Positions 44,190 to 55,174 of a DNA stretch of 64,000 nt are shown piece after piece. The first letter of the stretch is position 1. Every line of letters begins with the position of its first letter. The translations under genes and the position numbers were made by a program. The notes under the pieces were generated by a model. It ran no database searches and had not been told where the DNA came from. It was given only the letters and a program-made list of their open reading frames with translations. This DNA is from Pseudorasbora parva (taxonomy: Eukaryota > Chordata > Actinopteri > Cypriniformes > Gobionidae), in NCBI RefSeq assembly GCF_024679245.1, contig NC_090187.1, positions 27,621,815-27,685,814 on the forward strand. Reading direction: 5' to 3'.

Positions 44190-45630
44190 ATACATTGTTG
44201 CAGCCATTAAAATTGCTCAGTTTTGTTTTTAATGTCAAAGTAGTTATTTTTCGTTTCGTTTCTTTATTAACCTAATTTAGAAAAATGTTCAGAGCAATTT
44301 TTTGTTTGTTAAATTAAAGTTTATATAGGCAAGACAATTCAAGAGTTGAATTGAGAGACTAGGCTATTAAACATGCGGTTAACTCACTGGGTCGTCACAT
44401 AAAAAAATTTAAACTTTAATTTAACAAACAAAAAATTGCTCTAGACATTTTTCTAAATGAACTTAATAAAGAAACGAAACGAAATATAACTACTTTGACA
44501 TTAAAAACAAAGTAGGCTAGTTATTATACCACCACAAAGGCATTTTTGACGAGCTAAGGCAGGCTGATAGATTAGCCTACTGCTCACAACGGCGCTCAAA
44601 AAAACGAAACGGGCTACACAATCTAAAGAAGAAAAAAAAAGTACATGCAGGTTGTCTTATAGCCTACCTTAGACTTCAGCAAAATTAATATAAATCCGAT
44701 CTTCAATTCCCGCGGTATATGCTCATTTAACGGAGTTCACATCAAAGCAAAATATTCTAGCATTTTATTCAGCAGCCCATTTCAAATTCAAAGATCGCAA
44801 TATGAGAGAGAGTGACCTAAGCACTGGTAAGATCATTAGTCTCATTAATTTATATTGATGATGATTGTGTTTTGTGTGACTTATTTTAAAGTTTCATTTA
44901 GCCTACGGCCACATGTTGCAAGCACTATCATATCTATCTGACTACATAACACGCTCTCACACATTTATTTTTTAATTATTTGCCAGGAGTAAAATTTACA
45001 CATGTGGTTTAAACAACCAGATACATTTACATTTGTCCGGTTTAGTTTGAAATGCTTTCATGCACCTTCTGAATTGGTTTGTTTGAGTGATCGGAATTAA
45101 ATACGTCTCGAAAGACTCTCGGAAGGCATTTAGGCCTACTCCTGGTCATTTCGCAATCAGATAGATACCTGGTCAGAGAAAATGAATGAAGGAACCAGTT
45201 GTAAAAAGGCCATAACTCTAGCAGCTGCACTGAAGAAACGGACTCTTTAACCCTGCGCGAGCCATATCTTGACAGTGGCGCAAGCTATCATGGTCTCATG
45301 TTGTTTCCACCAGCACATCTCATTGTTCATTTTAATTATTAACATAAATATAAAACGAAGGAGAAGCCTAAAAAACGGGGCGTAAAAAAAGTCGGGCCGT
45401 CAGGCTCGGGCATAAATGCAATAAAGTGTGTTGCCAAACAGTTATCATTTCTATTTTGAGGCGGCAGGGGTGTTGTCGGCAACTGCTGAATGTTACTAAT
45501 AAAGTAACTTGTAATCTAACTTAGTTACTTTTAAAATCAAGTAATCTGTAAAGTAACTAAGTTACTTTTTAAAGGAGTAATCAGTAATCAGTAATCAGAT
45601 TACTTTTTCAAAGTAACTGTGGCAACACTG
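43939..45630. mobile_element. hAT-like element with TAACGCGTTAC subterminal repeats
   Basis: It begins CAGTAATGCCAGTAACGCG and ends GGCAACACTG (complement CAGTGTTGCC), in an AT context giving an approximate 8-bp duplication (aatatata / tatatata). Clusters of 'agtaacgcgttac' and 'gtaatcagattac' lie near the ends. An A-run of 32 is at 44156-44187. A large internal hairpin is at 44222-44518. No transposase frame. Confidence 0.6.
44222..44518. repeat. Internal inverted repeat, ~110-bp arms
   Basis: 44222-44331 and 44406-44518 are near-exact complements, for example 'ttttcgtttcgtttctttatt' against 'aataaagaaacgaaacgaaa', separated by about 75 bp. Confidence 0.85.
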
Positions 45631-45643
45631 TATATATATATAT

Positions 45644-46988
45644 TAGGGCTGGGACAAAAAATACGTCGACGCAAAATATGCGCGTCGATTCGTCAGACCC
45701 AAAATAAAGATGGTGGCGCAGGAGAGTAGTAGCAACCATAGATATACATAATAAAGTATATTATGTAATTAAGTATATTTATTATGTATATCTATGGTAG
45801 CAACACGAGTGGCTCCTCAGACTTTCAGAAGTGCAAGGCTTGCGGGTTGGCGCGCGGCGCGCACGGAGCAAGCGCTCTTATACACAGGTGCGCATGCACG
45901 CGTTTTGTTGTCACGGCTACATAAACAAATTTCTGCACACAGGAAGACAGATGTTTAAATTAAGTTACGGTACCGACATCCAGTTATGGTGTCCCGCCTT
46001 TGTTTAACTGTCTATTAAAGTTTGCCGCGTTTAAGTTACGGTGTAGCCTGTGTACTGTCATAGCCTACATGTTTTCATAATGCAGAATATTCACTCAGCG
46101 CGCTGTCAGGCAGTTTGGGGCTGCCCACTGCACGAGTGTGTGCACTCGAATGCCGTGACATCGTGAGCTCACGCATACAATCAGTAGTAACAGTTCGCAA
46201 TTATATCCATATATCCTTGCTTTTCTTGTAAACCCGATAAAATCCATGGCAATGAATGTCATCGGGGATGTTTAATCCACAAGCATTCTGAGAATTATTC
46301 CTACTTGTCGTTCACATCAATCTAAAAGTTGTCCTTTTAGGCTATAGGCGATTTTCATTCAAAGATGTAAAAGTAATTAAGCTATGTAGCCTATTGTATC
46401 AATGTTTTGCTAGATAAAAACATTAAAAACATATTGCAATAAATAATTTCTCTGTTTAGCGTATGAATGGGCAATCCGATCCAGTCAGTGCTGTCATTAG
46501 AGTGTGATAGCCAAACTTAACCCTTGATTAACCAGCGGCACTATTTGCTATTTATCTTATTACAATCACATGCATTTTTACATGATTTGTTATTTGTTCT
46601 ATTTTTTATATCTTTGCATTATATATGCAATTGTTTACTCATTAGAAATAATCTTATCTTGTTCATATAATTCAGTGTCACCTATCAACCTGTAAGTTTT
46701 GCTGCACAGCAATGAAGAGACTCTTTACAAGACGTATTGTGTCCTTAATAATGGCATCAGAATGCAACCAAAGCACATGATGGTAATAAGAAGATGGCTA
46801 TAATTAATTGTAAATCATCCAAAATAAATGCCATGATCATTACATTTTATACAGGTGTTACTATATTGATTTTGTAAAAGGTGATCAGCAACCAAATATT
46901 GATAATATGGAAGTTACTGCCTTTTGCCTTGGCATGACTCCACATTTTTTGCAGACAATACAAAGGCAGAGTGCCGTAACTTCAAAAT

Positions 46989-47035
<47 letters not shown>

Positions 47036-47315
47036 TTTGTTATGATTTTATTGAATGCATTGTTCTTGTATAGTCTTTTACTTTGGAATTTTAAGAGCAA
47101 TAAACATATATTGCAATGTTAAGGAATTAGTTTTTTCATTCAGATAATTAAATCAACATGTATAAATTGCTATTAGGCAATTAATGGGGAGATAATCGGT
47201 AATTGAATCGAATCGTAACCAAATCGGACAGGAAAAATTAATCGTTAGATTAATCGATGCATCGAAAAAATAATCGCTAGATTAATCGTTTAAAAAATAA
47301 TCGTTTATCCCAGCC

Positions 47316-47318
<3 letters not shown>
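45644..47318. mobile_element. hAT-like element with TAGGGCTGGGA ends
   Basis: Inverted ends TAGGGCTGGGA and TCCCAGCCCTA, the right one flanked by an AT repeat. Near the ends are ATCGATT-type subterminal repeats ('gattaatcg', 'cgtcgacgc'). It holds the 60-bp hairpin at 45737-45796 and a GT tract at 46992-47032. No transposase frame. Confidence 0.6.
45737..45796. mobile_element. 60-bp hairpin insertion with 8-bp target duplication
   Basis: The first 19 bp, CATAGATATACATAATAAA, are exactly complementary to the last 19 bp. The unit is flanked by the exact direct repeat GTAGCAAC at 45729-45736 and 45797-45804. It is far too small to code for anything. Confidence 0.75.

Positions 47319-47377
<59 letters not shown>
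47319..47377. repeat. (AT)n microsatellite
   Basis: About 59 bp of AT between the hAT-like element and the 5S-derived SINE. Confidence 0.95.
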
Positions 47378-47379
<2 letters not shown>

Positions 47380-47712
47380 GGGCAAATTTGGCCAGGATGC
47401 CGGGGTTACACCCCTACTCTTTATCAAAGGACATCCTGGGATTTTTAATGATCACAGAGAGTCAGGACCTTGGTTTAACGTCTCATCCGAAGGACAGTGT
47501 TCATTGACAGTATAGTGTCCCATCATTATACTGGGGTGTTAGATCCCACACAGACCACTGGGTGAGCACTCCCTGCTGGGCTCACTAAAACCTTTTCCAG
47601 CAGCAACCTAGTTTTCCCAGTTGGTCTCCCATCCAGGTACTGACCAGGATCAGCCCTGCATAGCTTCAATGGGAAACCAGTCTTGGGCTACAGGGTGATA
47701 TGGCTGCTGGTA
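47378..47712 (-). mobile_element. 5S rRNA-derived SINE (SINE3-like)
   Basis: Read on the minus strand, about 47712-47620 resembles 5S rRNA: 'gccatatcaccctgtagccc', then 'gaagctatgcagggctga' and 'ggtcagtacctggatggga' with 'gacc', covering the A-box and C-box regions. An unrelated body and a tail ending 'ggatgtcctttgataaag' follow. This is the layout of SINE3 elements of fish. The 5S part is too diverged to be a functional gene. Confidence 0.7.
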
Positions 47713-48001
47713 ATCAGCTGTCACCTGTTAAATTTAAGTACATAATTAGATAATACCAATTTAGGTCAACCAATTACCAAGCAATGATTAATTTTGTTCA
47801 GTCTGTGGTGTAAAAGGTCACATTAGAAATGAAATAAAAAACACTTAAGCAAATAATTGTCAGCTCAAAGTGTCAAAATAGGACCCACATTTTTAACAGT
47901 TTTACTGGTAGTCCACTGGTATATAGCATTTTTGGGTATAATTGGTCACAGTTTACTTTGTTTTGCTATCCTTACTTATATAGAGTCCTGTACTCCACCA
48001 G

Positions 48002-48080
<79 letters not shown>

Positions 48081-50058
48081 CACAAATTTGGACTCTCGAG
48101 TCGCTTATTTTGGGTTGAACAGATGCCCTGTAGACACCAAAATAAAACTGCATCTACCCTCTTGAGTGCTTTTACTGACCATCATCTAAGCATCAATGAG
48201 TATGTGTGTACTTTTGCGTCTGTGTGTGTGTGTGTGTATGCGCCAGCTGGCATAGCCTTTGGACAGTGCAGCCATGAAAAGATGGATGGATCGATGCCAG
48301 CGGTTATAATTGTTATCAGCCTTTGAAAGATTTTGGGTGTCTGAGCCCACTGCAGATGTGTCGGGTTTTCCCGGTTCACTGATGCCAGTCTGCAGACCTG
48401 GAGGGGGTTGGCATTGCTGCTGTATTTATGTGTGTGGGCCGGGGTTTGTCTACCCGTGGGTCCATTAGCATGCAGAGGAAGTCTCAGTAGTGGTCAAGGC
48501 TGTCGGGCAATTATTGTATTAGCTTGTGTGAATAATGTTGTTGTCTTTGCAGAGAGGCAGGAGAGGGATGTTTGGACTGGTTCTTCTCAGCCCATTACTC
48601 AGGTGTTCCCTTGTCTTTTAGTGACAGACGGACAGGCCTTTGGGAGTTTCCTCGCTCTTTCACTCACATCTGTCTCAATAACACACTTGTGCTCTTGTTT
48701 TTTTTTTTATTCCCCTCCTCTCTTGGTCTCCCCAGAACACTAAACATTGACTTAAGTGCTTCACTAGAATAGATTTAATATTTTTTACGTCGCTATTTGT
48801 CACACAATTGTCTTGTATATACGGACAGGAAGATTAGATCAGGCCGATGGAGTGATGGTTTCAATTGAGGTTCTGCAAGACCAGCCTTATCTTGTAAATG
48901 CCACAGGGAATCATTTACTAAGCTGGTAATGAGGAGCTGTTTTGCTACTGTGCTTAAGTAGTGTGAGAAGGCTGTTTTTATGTAAACAGTACTGATGGTA
49001 ATCTGGCTTTTCATTAACATTCAGACTTATGATTTTCACCACGTAGACTATTAAATGAGAAGAGAGAGAAGAAAAATCCCCATACCGATGTCGCCCATAC
49101 TGCTAAGAGCAGCGGTTAGATGAATAGGCTATGTAAATATGTGTGGCGTGCTTTCCTCTCAATAACAAAATAAACCAAAATAAACATACAGCAACATGAC
49201 AGCATTGAGAAAGCAGCGTTTAAGAAAACATTCTATCAGGGATGTGGATATGTTTGCATGAGCTATGCAATTCACTGGCTTCATATCGACAGATGAGCTC
49301 ATTCAAATTATCTTGTTATGATAGTTTGAATCTAAAGTATATTTGAAGCTATAGACCAGAACTGGCTATGTGGGACTATAGTTTGAATTAATCCCTTTTC
49401 TTTGCATGACACATTGACATTACAGTACAGAATGGCTCTTTTGGAATTAACCTGATGCTTGTATAAGCATTCATTTCATATGTCTTTGAATGTAAGAGAG
49501 GCTCTTGGGAGCATGCGTACGTGTCTCATCCTTTTGATTTCCTGGCAAAAATGTCCCAAGCCCTTCACATAAAAATCAGTCAACCAGGTTTTAATAGAAA
49601 ACCAGGTAATTGTCTCTTTTCTACCCTGGTTTTGAGCGTAGCTCTTGAAATGCTCGGTTTGTATGGACGTGCCGCTTTGAAGATATGGAAGTAAACACCC
49701 ACTGCTATAACTGGATAACAGTTTTGTATATTATAATTAGTTTCGACTCCCCCGTCAGTACACGTGGGGAATTGTTCTGAAAACTTTCAATGTGGAAAAA
49801 TTGCAACCGGAATGATTTGCCCATACATGTTTTAACTAGTGTCTGATCCCAAATTGCAGGAAAAAGAACCAACAACACTTTAAATACAAAGAATACTCCA
49901 GCCTGTGACAGCGTTAATTATGTTTAGTCAGACACATAATTAGTAGATATTAAATTATCTGAAACAATGCAATACTATCACATGTAAAAAAGTTTTACTC
50001 ACATGAGTGTGTTGCACCCTTCCTGTCGGATCCAGTGTAAAAGGCACAGCATCCCCAC
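47713..50058. other. Intron 3 DNA without a gene; (TA)n at 48003-48075
   Basis: A TA microsatellite of about 73 bp is at 48003-48075 and a short GT tract at about 48221-48239. The open frame at 48408-48743 has no recognised product. 48830-49020 looks non-repetitive and is a candidate conserved non-coding segment; this cannot be judged without alignment. Confidence 0.35.
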
Positions 50059-50769
50059 ATGAAATATACTATAGTATATTATAGTCAAATTACTTGAGTA
50101 AATACTATAGTGTTTGTATGTATCCTGGACGCCAGCTGAACTCAGTCCCACCCACAACATTTGAGCTTGGGCAGTTCGGTTGGTCTGGACTTGATCCATA
50201 GAGGAGTAATTATGCCCGAACAGCAACTATTTGGACCACTCAAATTGTCAGGGTGGAATTTAAACGATGATGGACAGATGAGAAACAGTAACTTAATCAT
50301 CAACGTCATCAAAGGCGCTTGGATTGAATTTGTTCAAATCTTAAACAGAGAGCTTGTTCGCATATGCATTCATGTTCACTTTCTCTCTCAGAAATGATCA
50401 TGTTGGTAAGTACTGTGTGTATCCTTAAAGGGGGGGTGAAATGCTGTTTCATGCATACTGATCTTTTTAGACTGTTAAAGACATGGAATCCCATACTAAA
50501 CATAGACAAAGTTTCAAAAGTTAAGGTGGACGTTTGATGGGAGTATTTCTTTGTCAAAAATACTACTTCCGGTTAGTCATATGTTTCGGCAAGTTTTTTG
50601 CGATCATGGGTCCACTTGACGTTAAAAGGTCGGAATTTCCTTGTATGGGCCGTACGGACAATTCTACCGGAAGAGCGTGAGAGAGAGAGCAAAAGCAACA
50701 GGCTACGCCCATCAAAGCGCTGGCTCGTAGGCTGCGGTGCACAGGTGATGTGACTTCAAGAAATTAACA

Positions 50770-51040
50770 ATGTCACCAAAAAAGTGCGTTTTTGGTTGCC
50801 AGACCAAGACAGTCCTGTACAGATTGCCAAAAACCCCCGCGTTAAGGCAACAGTGGATGTAATTTGCTTTTCCGGATCAGCAACTGAGTTGCGCAAAGGT
50901 TTATGTCTGTTCACTGCATTTCGGTGCCGACTGTTTCATAAACAAGGCCCAGCTCGATGCCGGATTTTCCGATCGCCTAATGCTGAAGGATGGAGCAGTC
51001 CCAACGATAAAGGTCCCAACGTTAGAACCGCAGGCGGGGA
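50770..51040 (+). pseudogene. THAP zinc-finger exon of the Kolobok-like element, one stop codon
   Basis: From ATG 50770 the frame reads MSPKKCVFGCQTK, then LYRLPKTPALRQQW, a stop codon (TAA 50860-50862), and continues VYVCSLHFGADCF and NKAQLDAGF. The C2CH set is C6, C10, C47 and H50, with the THAP-type Pro and Trp and an HF after the last ligand. The frame ends at a good splice donor (GTAAGA at 51041), so this is probably the first exon of a spliced transposase gene whose remaining exons were deleted. THAP domains bind transposon ends or regulatory DNA. The premature stop indicates an inactive copy. Confidence 0.7.
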
Positions 51041-51373
51041 GTAAGACTGCTTCAAATGTCTGTGTTTTTGCCTATGCCCATCAAGTAGCCCAAACATGAT
51101 CACGTATAGTTAATTGATCAATGGAGCATGCGATGTGTAGTGCGTGTACATTTGTTTAGCTGGCCACTATATGTGTAACTTTATGTTTGTGTATTGTAAA
51201 AGCACTCCAAACAACAATACACAAAGAGTGGGGAAATATGTTGAACTAAATAAGCACGCTTCTTCATTCAAATGCGCTACTATTCCGTGTCTTTCTATGT
51301 AAACACTAACTTAGCCTGCCGTGCAAAACCAGTCCGCTTACTAACGTTACAATTGTCTACACAAACCACGCGT

Positions 51374-51411
<38 letters not shown>

Positions 51412-51513
51412 ACAACTGCACTTCCCACATGTACACCTTCAAAGACAAAAATACGACGATATAATTCAAGTATAAATATGTAAATAACACAAGTCGCTAA
51501 GCATATTATATAG

Positions 51514-51702
51514 TTAGTGTATAACTTGTACCACATAGAGACGTCCTGCTCTAGTCGTTTTTTGCTGCTGCTCCTGTTCAACTTCAGCCTCTGGGTCTGA
51601 TTCCGGATCATAGATGTATGGCTGTATCTGATTAAAAGCCATATTTTTATTTTGAATAAAGTTTTTTCCCGCTGTTAGGGATGACACAGCTTTACGACGC
51701 AC
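51514..51702 (-). other. Acidic minus-strand open frame in the Kolobok-like element
   Basis: 62 codons; from an internal Met (51642, complement) it reads MAFNQIQPYIYDPESDPEAE followed by a Gln-rich stretch. It lies just inside the right end of the element and could be the first exon of a second, oppositely oriented gene. I do not recognise the product with confidence. Confidence 0.3.
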
Positions 51703-52560
51703 TCAACACAATAACAGCGGCGCGCACACGTCATTATTTAGCTCCGCTCACACGATACGCCCCCACCCGCTCTGCTTTTTTCGGAAAGACTCGGAACAGC
51801 GCATCTTTCTTATATAATTATAAAAAAAAATAAAGACTTTTCGGAGATATGCAGGATGCAATGCTACTCTATAGGTACTCAAGATTGACATGAGACTGAC
51901 TGAAACTGAGTGTTTCACCCCCCCTTTAAATTCTTTTTTTTTTTTACAGCACCGGCAAAGATTGTTTATTCCAGCGTGTATGCAGACAGGGTTGGCAATT
52001 TTTTACAACAAAACCCGGCAACTAGTAGCCCAAACCAAAAGCTTCTCTGGGGGGGTTCCCTGAAAAATAAATGCCGTTTGGGGGTCAAGTGTGTTTTTTG
52101 GCAAGGTTGCCTGCTCAAATTCGCATTCCTGGGTCTATATATCACATAATTGAGGTCGCTTCAACCTGCGGACATGGAAAGCAACTCTATGGAAAATTGC
52201 AGACTTGGCAACACAGTGCAGTTGAGTTCTGTTGACATTTGACAACTAACGTTATGCGTCGCTCCGCTGCTCTGATTGGTTGTAGGTCTATCCAGTTGAT
52301 GTCTTTCCTGGTTAGGTTGAAACACACCCCATAATTACAGCTTAACAGAGCAGTATCAGACTACGTCAGGCTAGTGTTTTTGAACCATACTAGTAAATAT
52401 CTACAGTAATTTAACAAAGTGTAGTAAATACTGTTATATACTACAATATACTACAATTTACTGTATAGTATCTTTACTATAGTATGGCTCAAAAACACTA
52501 TAGTATTTACTAGAGTAATTTTACTGTAATTTTACTATAATATACTATAGTATTTTTTAA

Positions 52561-53700
52561 TGTGGGTCGTTTTTTCAATCTCTTTTTGTCTGCAAATCCA
52601 GTTTCTTGTTTACAAAAGAACCTGCGGTGGAATTAAGTGAACAAATGTGCAATGTCTTACCCACGTGAGCTGAAACTGCGTTAAAAATAAAGTTCAACCA
52701 CACATTTCTCATACTGGAATCTGAAGCGACTATGCAGCGACTGTGTTCTTCCACAAACAGGCACTGCATAGTATTTTGTAATCTTCAACAGCATGTTTAT
52801 TGTTTGGTAGCCCAATCCGGTTTAGCTCCACGTAGGGCTATGTTATTTACCTACACATGACATGCACGAATTGGTGGGTCGGGGCTACAGAATTAGGTAT
52901 TGGTCTTTTTCTGTTGAGGCGATGTTTCACTGTTCTCTGACATCACATAGTGGCAAATTCGCAGATCCCTCGTTTGTTGAGCCAGCTGTCAATAAAAGCT
53001 TTTATTTGACTAACAAGGAAATGTTCAGCTCCAAAACTTACATTGACGTTGACCTTTTATATTTCAAAAGCTCAAGGATTTCTCTTTTACTTTGTTGCTG
53101 AAGTAACATTTCTCTAATTCTCTTTAGTGTAGGGGTTTCATCTAATATTTATATTTTATATCATTTCAGCTTTATTTCAATTAACAAAATGTAGAGAATC
53201 TAGTTGCATTGAATCTTGAACTACTTGAAACCATTTGCTGTTTTTTAATTCAATTTGAGCCTCAAGTGTGCTATTTTAAAAAGATAATTATTGTTTAATA
53301 TTACTTAGAAATGTGCAATTTATGAAAAGCTCCCATTGACTGTAGAATGTTAACTGAAATCTAACTGACAGTGATGACTTCATTGCATTGTGCATACTGA
53401 GTTGTGATAAGTCTTTTGCATTAATTTGAATACTGAATTATAATGTGGTCTTTTTTGCATCTATTTAACCTTTTACTCGCCTTTACGCTGCAGATATGGT
53501 GTCAGGCTGTGTATTGATTCTTATGCACAGCTGACAAGATTCTGAGCTCTGATTCAGCTTTTCATTAACATAACTAAAGCTTAAAATCTAATCTTATCTA
53601 AAACTTTAACACCATTTTATTGCTGCCTCAAAGCCACTGCTATTTCTTCACGAAAATGCAAATCAACTTATTGTTTAATTTTTTATATTGATTGATTGAT
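52561..53700. other. Intron 3 DNA without a gene
   Basis: AT-rich and unique-looking. I see no exon, element ends or long repeat. Confidence 0.4.
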
Positions 53701-53714
53701 ATATTGACTGGTTT

Positions 53715-53716
<2 letters not shown>

Positions 53717-53797
<81 letters not shown>
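53717..53797. repeat. (CT)n microsatellite
   Basis: About 81 bp of CT. The plus-strand Leu-Ser open frame here is an artefact. Confidence 0.95.
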
Positions 53798-53801
<4 letters not shown>

Positions 53802-54274
53802 ACTTTATTGCAGCATTCTGAAAACACAGACACAAACCCGCAGCCTTCTCAGCTCCAACCTCTGTGATCTGCTTTGAAAATGCAGATGAAACGCAGCTTG
53901 GCTTGGTTTCAAGCTTGGCAATGGATGTTTATGTTTCACATGTGGTCTGTTGGTATTTTCCTGATTGTGGTATGATTCTAATAATCACAGGTCAACAGCC
54001 ACTAGAGTTTATTGTGCAGCACGTAAATAAGCAGTGACCCCTCTCACACATTTTGTGTGTGTAACGTGCATCCAGAAAGTATTCACAGCGCTACAATTTT
54101 CCACATTTTGTTATGTTACAACCTTATTCCAAAATGGATTAAATTCATATTTCCCCCCCTCAATACTACAAAAAATACCCCATAATGACAGCATGACAGA
54201 CATTCCTATGTACATGTGATTTTTTTTTTCCCCATTTCTTTTTTTTTTTCTTTCTTTTTTTTTTTTTAATAAGT

Positions 54275-55160
54275 ATTCACTATCTCTGCATAATACTTTT
54301 TTTGTTGAAGCACCCTTGGCACCATTTACAGCCTTTTTCAGTATGATGCTACAAGCTTGACACACCTTTTTTGGCAGTTTATCCCATTCTTCTTTGCAGG
54401 ACCTCTTAAGTTCCATCAGGTTGGTTGGGGAGTGTTGGTGCACAGCCATTTTCAGATCTCTCCAGAGATGTTCAATCGGGTTCAAGTCTGGGCTCTGTCT
54501 GGGCCACTCAATGACATTCACAGAGTTGTCCCATAGCCACTCCTTTGTTATCTTGGCTGTGAGCTTAAGGTCGTTGACCCGTTAGAAGATGAACCTTCGA
54601 CCCAGACTGAGGTCTAGAGCACTCTGGAGCAGGTTTTCATCAAGGATGTCTTTGTACATTGCTGCATTCACATTTCCGTCGATCCTGAGTTGTCTCCCAG
54701 TTCCTGCCACTTAAAAAACATCCCCGCATCATGATGCTGCCACAACCATGCTTTACTGTAGGGATGGTATTGGCCAGGTGATGAGCGGTGCCTGGTTTCC
54801 TCCAGACATGACAAGTTCAATCTTTGTTTCATTAGACCAGATAGTTTTGTAGGCCTGATAGACCTGATTCGTGGTGTGCTGCAGAGATGGTTGTTCTTCT
54901 GGATCTCCTCTATCCACAGAGAAACACTGGAGCTCTGTCAGAGTGTCTATCAGGTTCTTGGTGACCTCCCTGACTAAGGCCCTTCTCCCCCGATCGCTCA
55001 GTTTGGCTGGGCGGCCAGCTCTAGGAAGAGTCCTGGTGGTTCCAAACTTCTTCCATTTATGGATGATGGAGGCCATTGTGCTCATTGGGACCTTCAATGC
55101 TGCAGACATTTTATGTACCCTTCCACAGATCTATGCCTTGGTGCAATCCTGTCTCGGAGG
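54275..55160 (-). pseudogene. Tc1 family transposase, broken
   Basis: Read on the minus strand, 55109-54753 carries the end of the helix-turn-helix region (VPMSTMASIIHKWKKFGTTR, then the basic RAGRPAKLSDRGRR). The central part with the first two catalytic aspartates is frameshifted. 54521 to about 54275 carries the C-terminal catalytic segment, WPRQSPDLNPIEHLWRDLK with the third acidic residue (Glu), and KGASTK at the end. Family length is about 340 residues. Here frameshifts separate the parts and the N terminus is cut off by the LINE insertion near 55175. Not functional. Confidence 0.75.
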
Positions 55161-55174
55161 TCTACAGACAATTC

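Larger units (their letters stand above)
50429..51925 (+). mobile_element. Kolobok-like DNA transposon fragment with THAP exon
   Basis: The ends AGGGGGGGTGAAAT and complement AGGGGGGTGAAAC are flanked by TTAA on both sides (50425-50428 and 51926-51929). The family B copy at 33121 shows the uninterrupted target with a single TTAA ('atcattaaattatt'). A TTAA duplication together with a THAP zinc-finger exon is characteristic of Kolobok. No transposase catalytic domain is visible in the 1.5 kb, so this is an internally deleted, non-autonomous copy. A CA tract lies at 51375-51407. Confidence 0.7.
50121..52374. mobile_element. Family B element, copy B4, interrupted by the Kolobok-like element
   Basis: Inverted B copy from TATCCTGGACGCCAGC to ACGTCAGGCTA, split at 50425-51929. 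The flanking DNA on both sides (50050-50115, 52380-52560) is rich in 'tactatagta', and the 9-bp duplication is not clean here. Confidence 0.6.

Noticed and set aside
47953..48165. Tyr-Ile repeat open frames on both strands
   Set aside because: Translations of the (TA)n microsatellite at 48003-48075.
48540..48600. Candidate alpha-2/delta-1 exon 4 after 'ttgtctttgcag'
   Set aside because: The downstream peptide (RQERDVWTG...) does not resemble the expected RLAxEAE segment, and the frame and donor do not fit.
53805..53880. Candidate exon after 'ctttcactttattgcag'
   Set aside because: A good-looking acceptor, but the following peptide matches nothing in the alpha-2/delta family and there is no clear donor.
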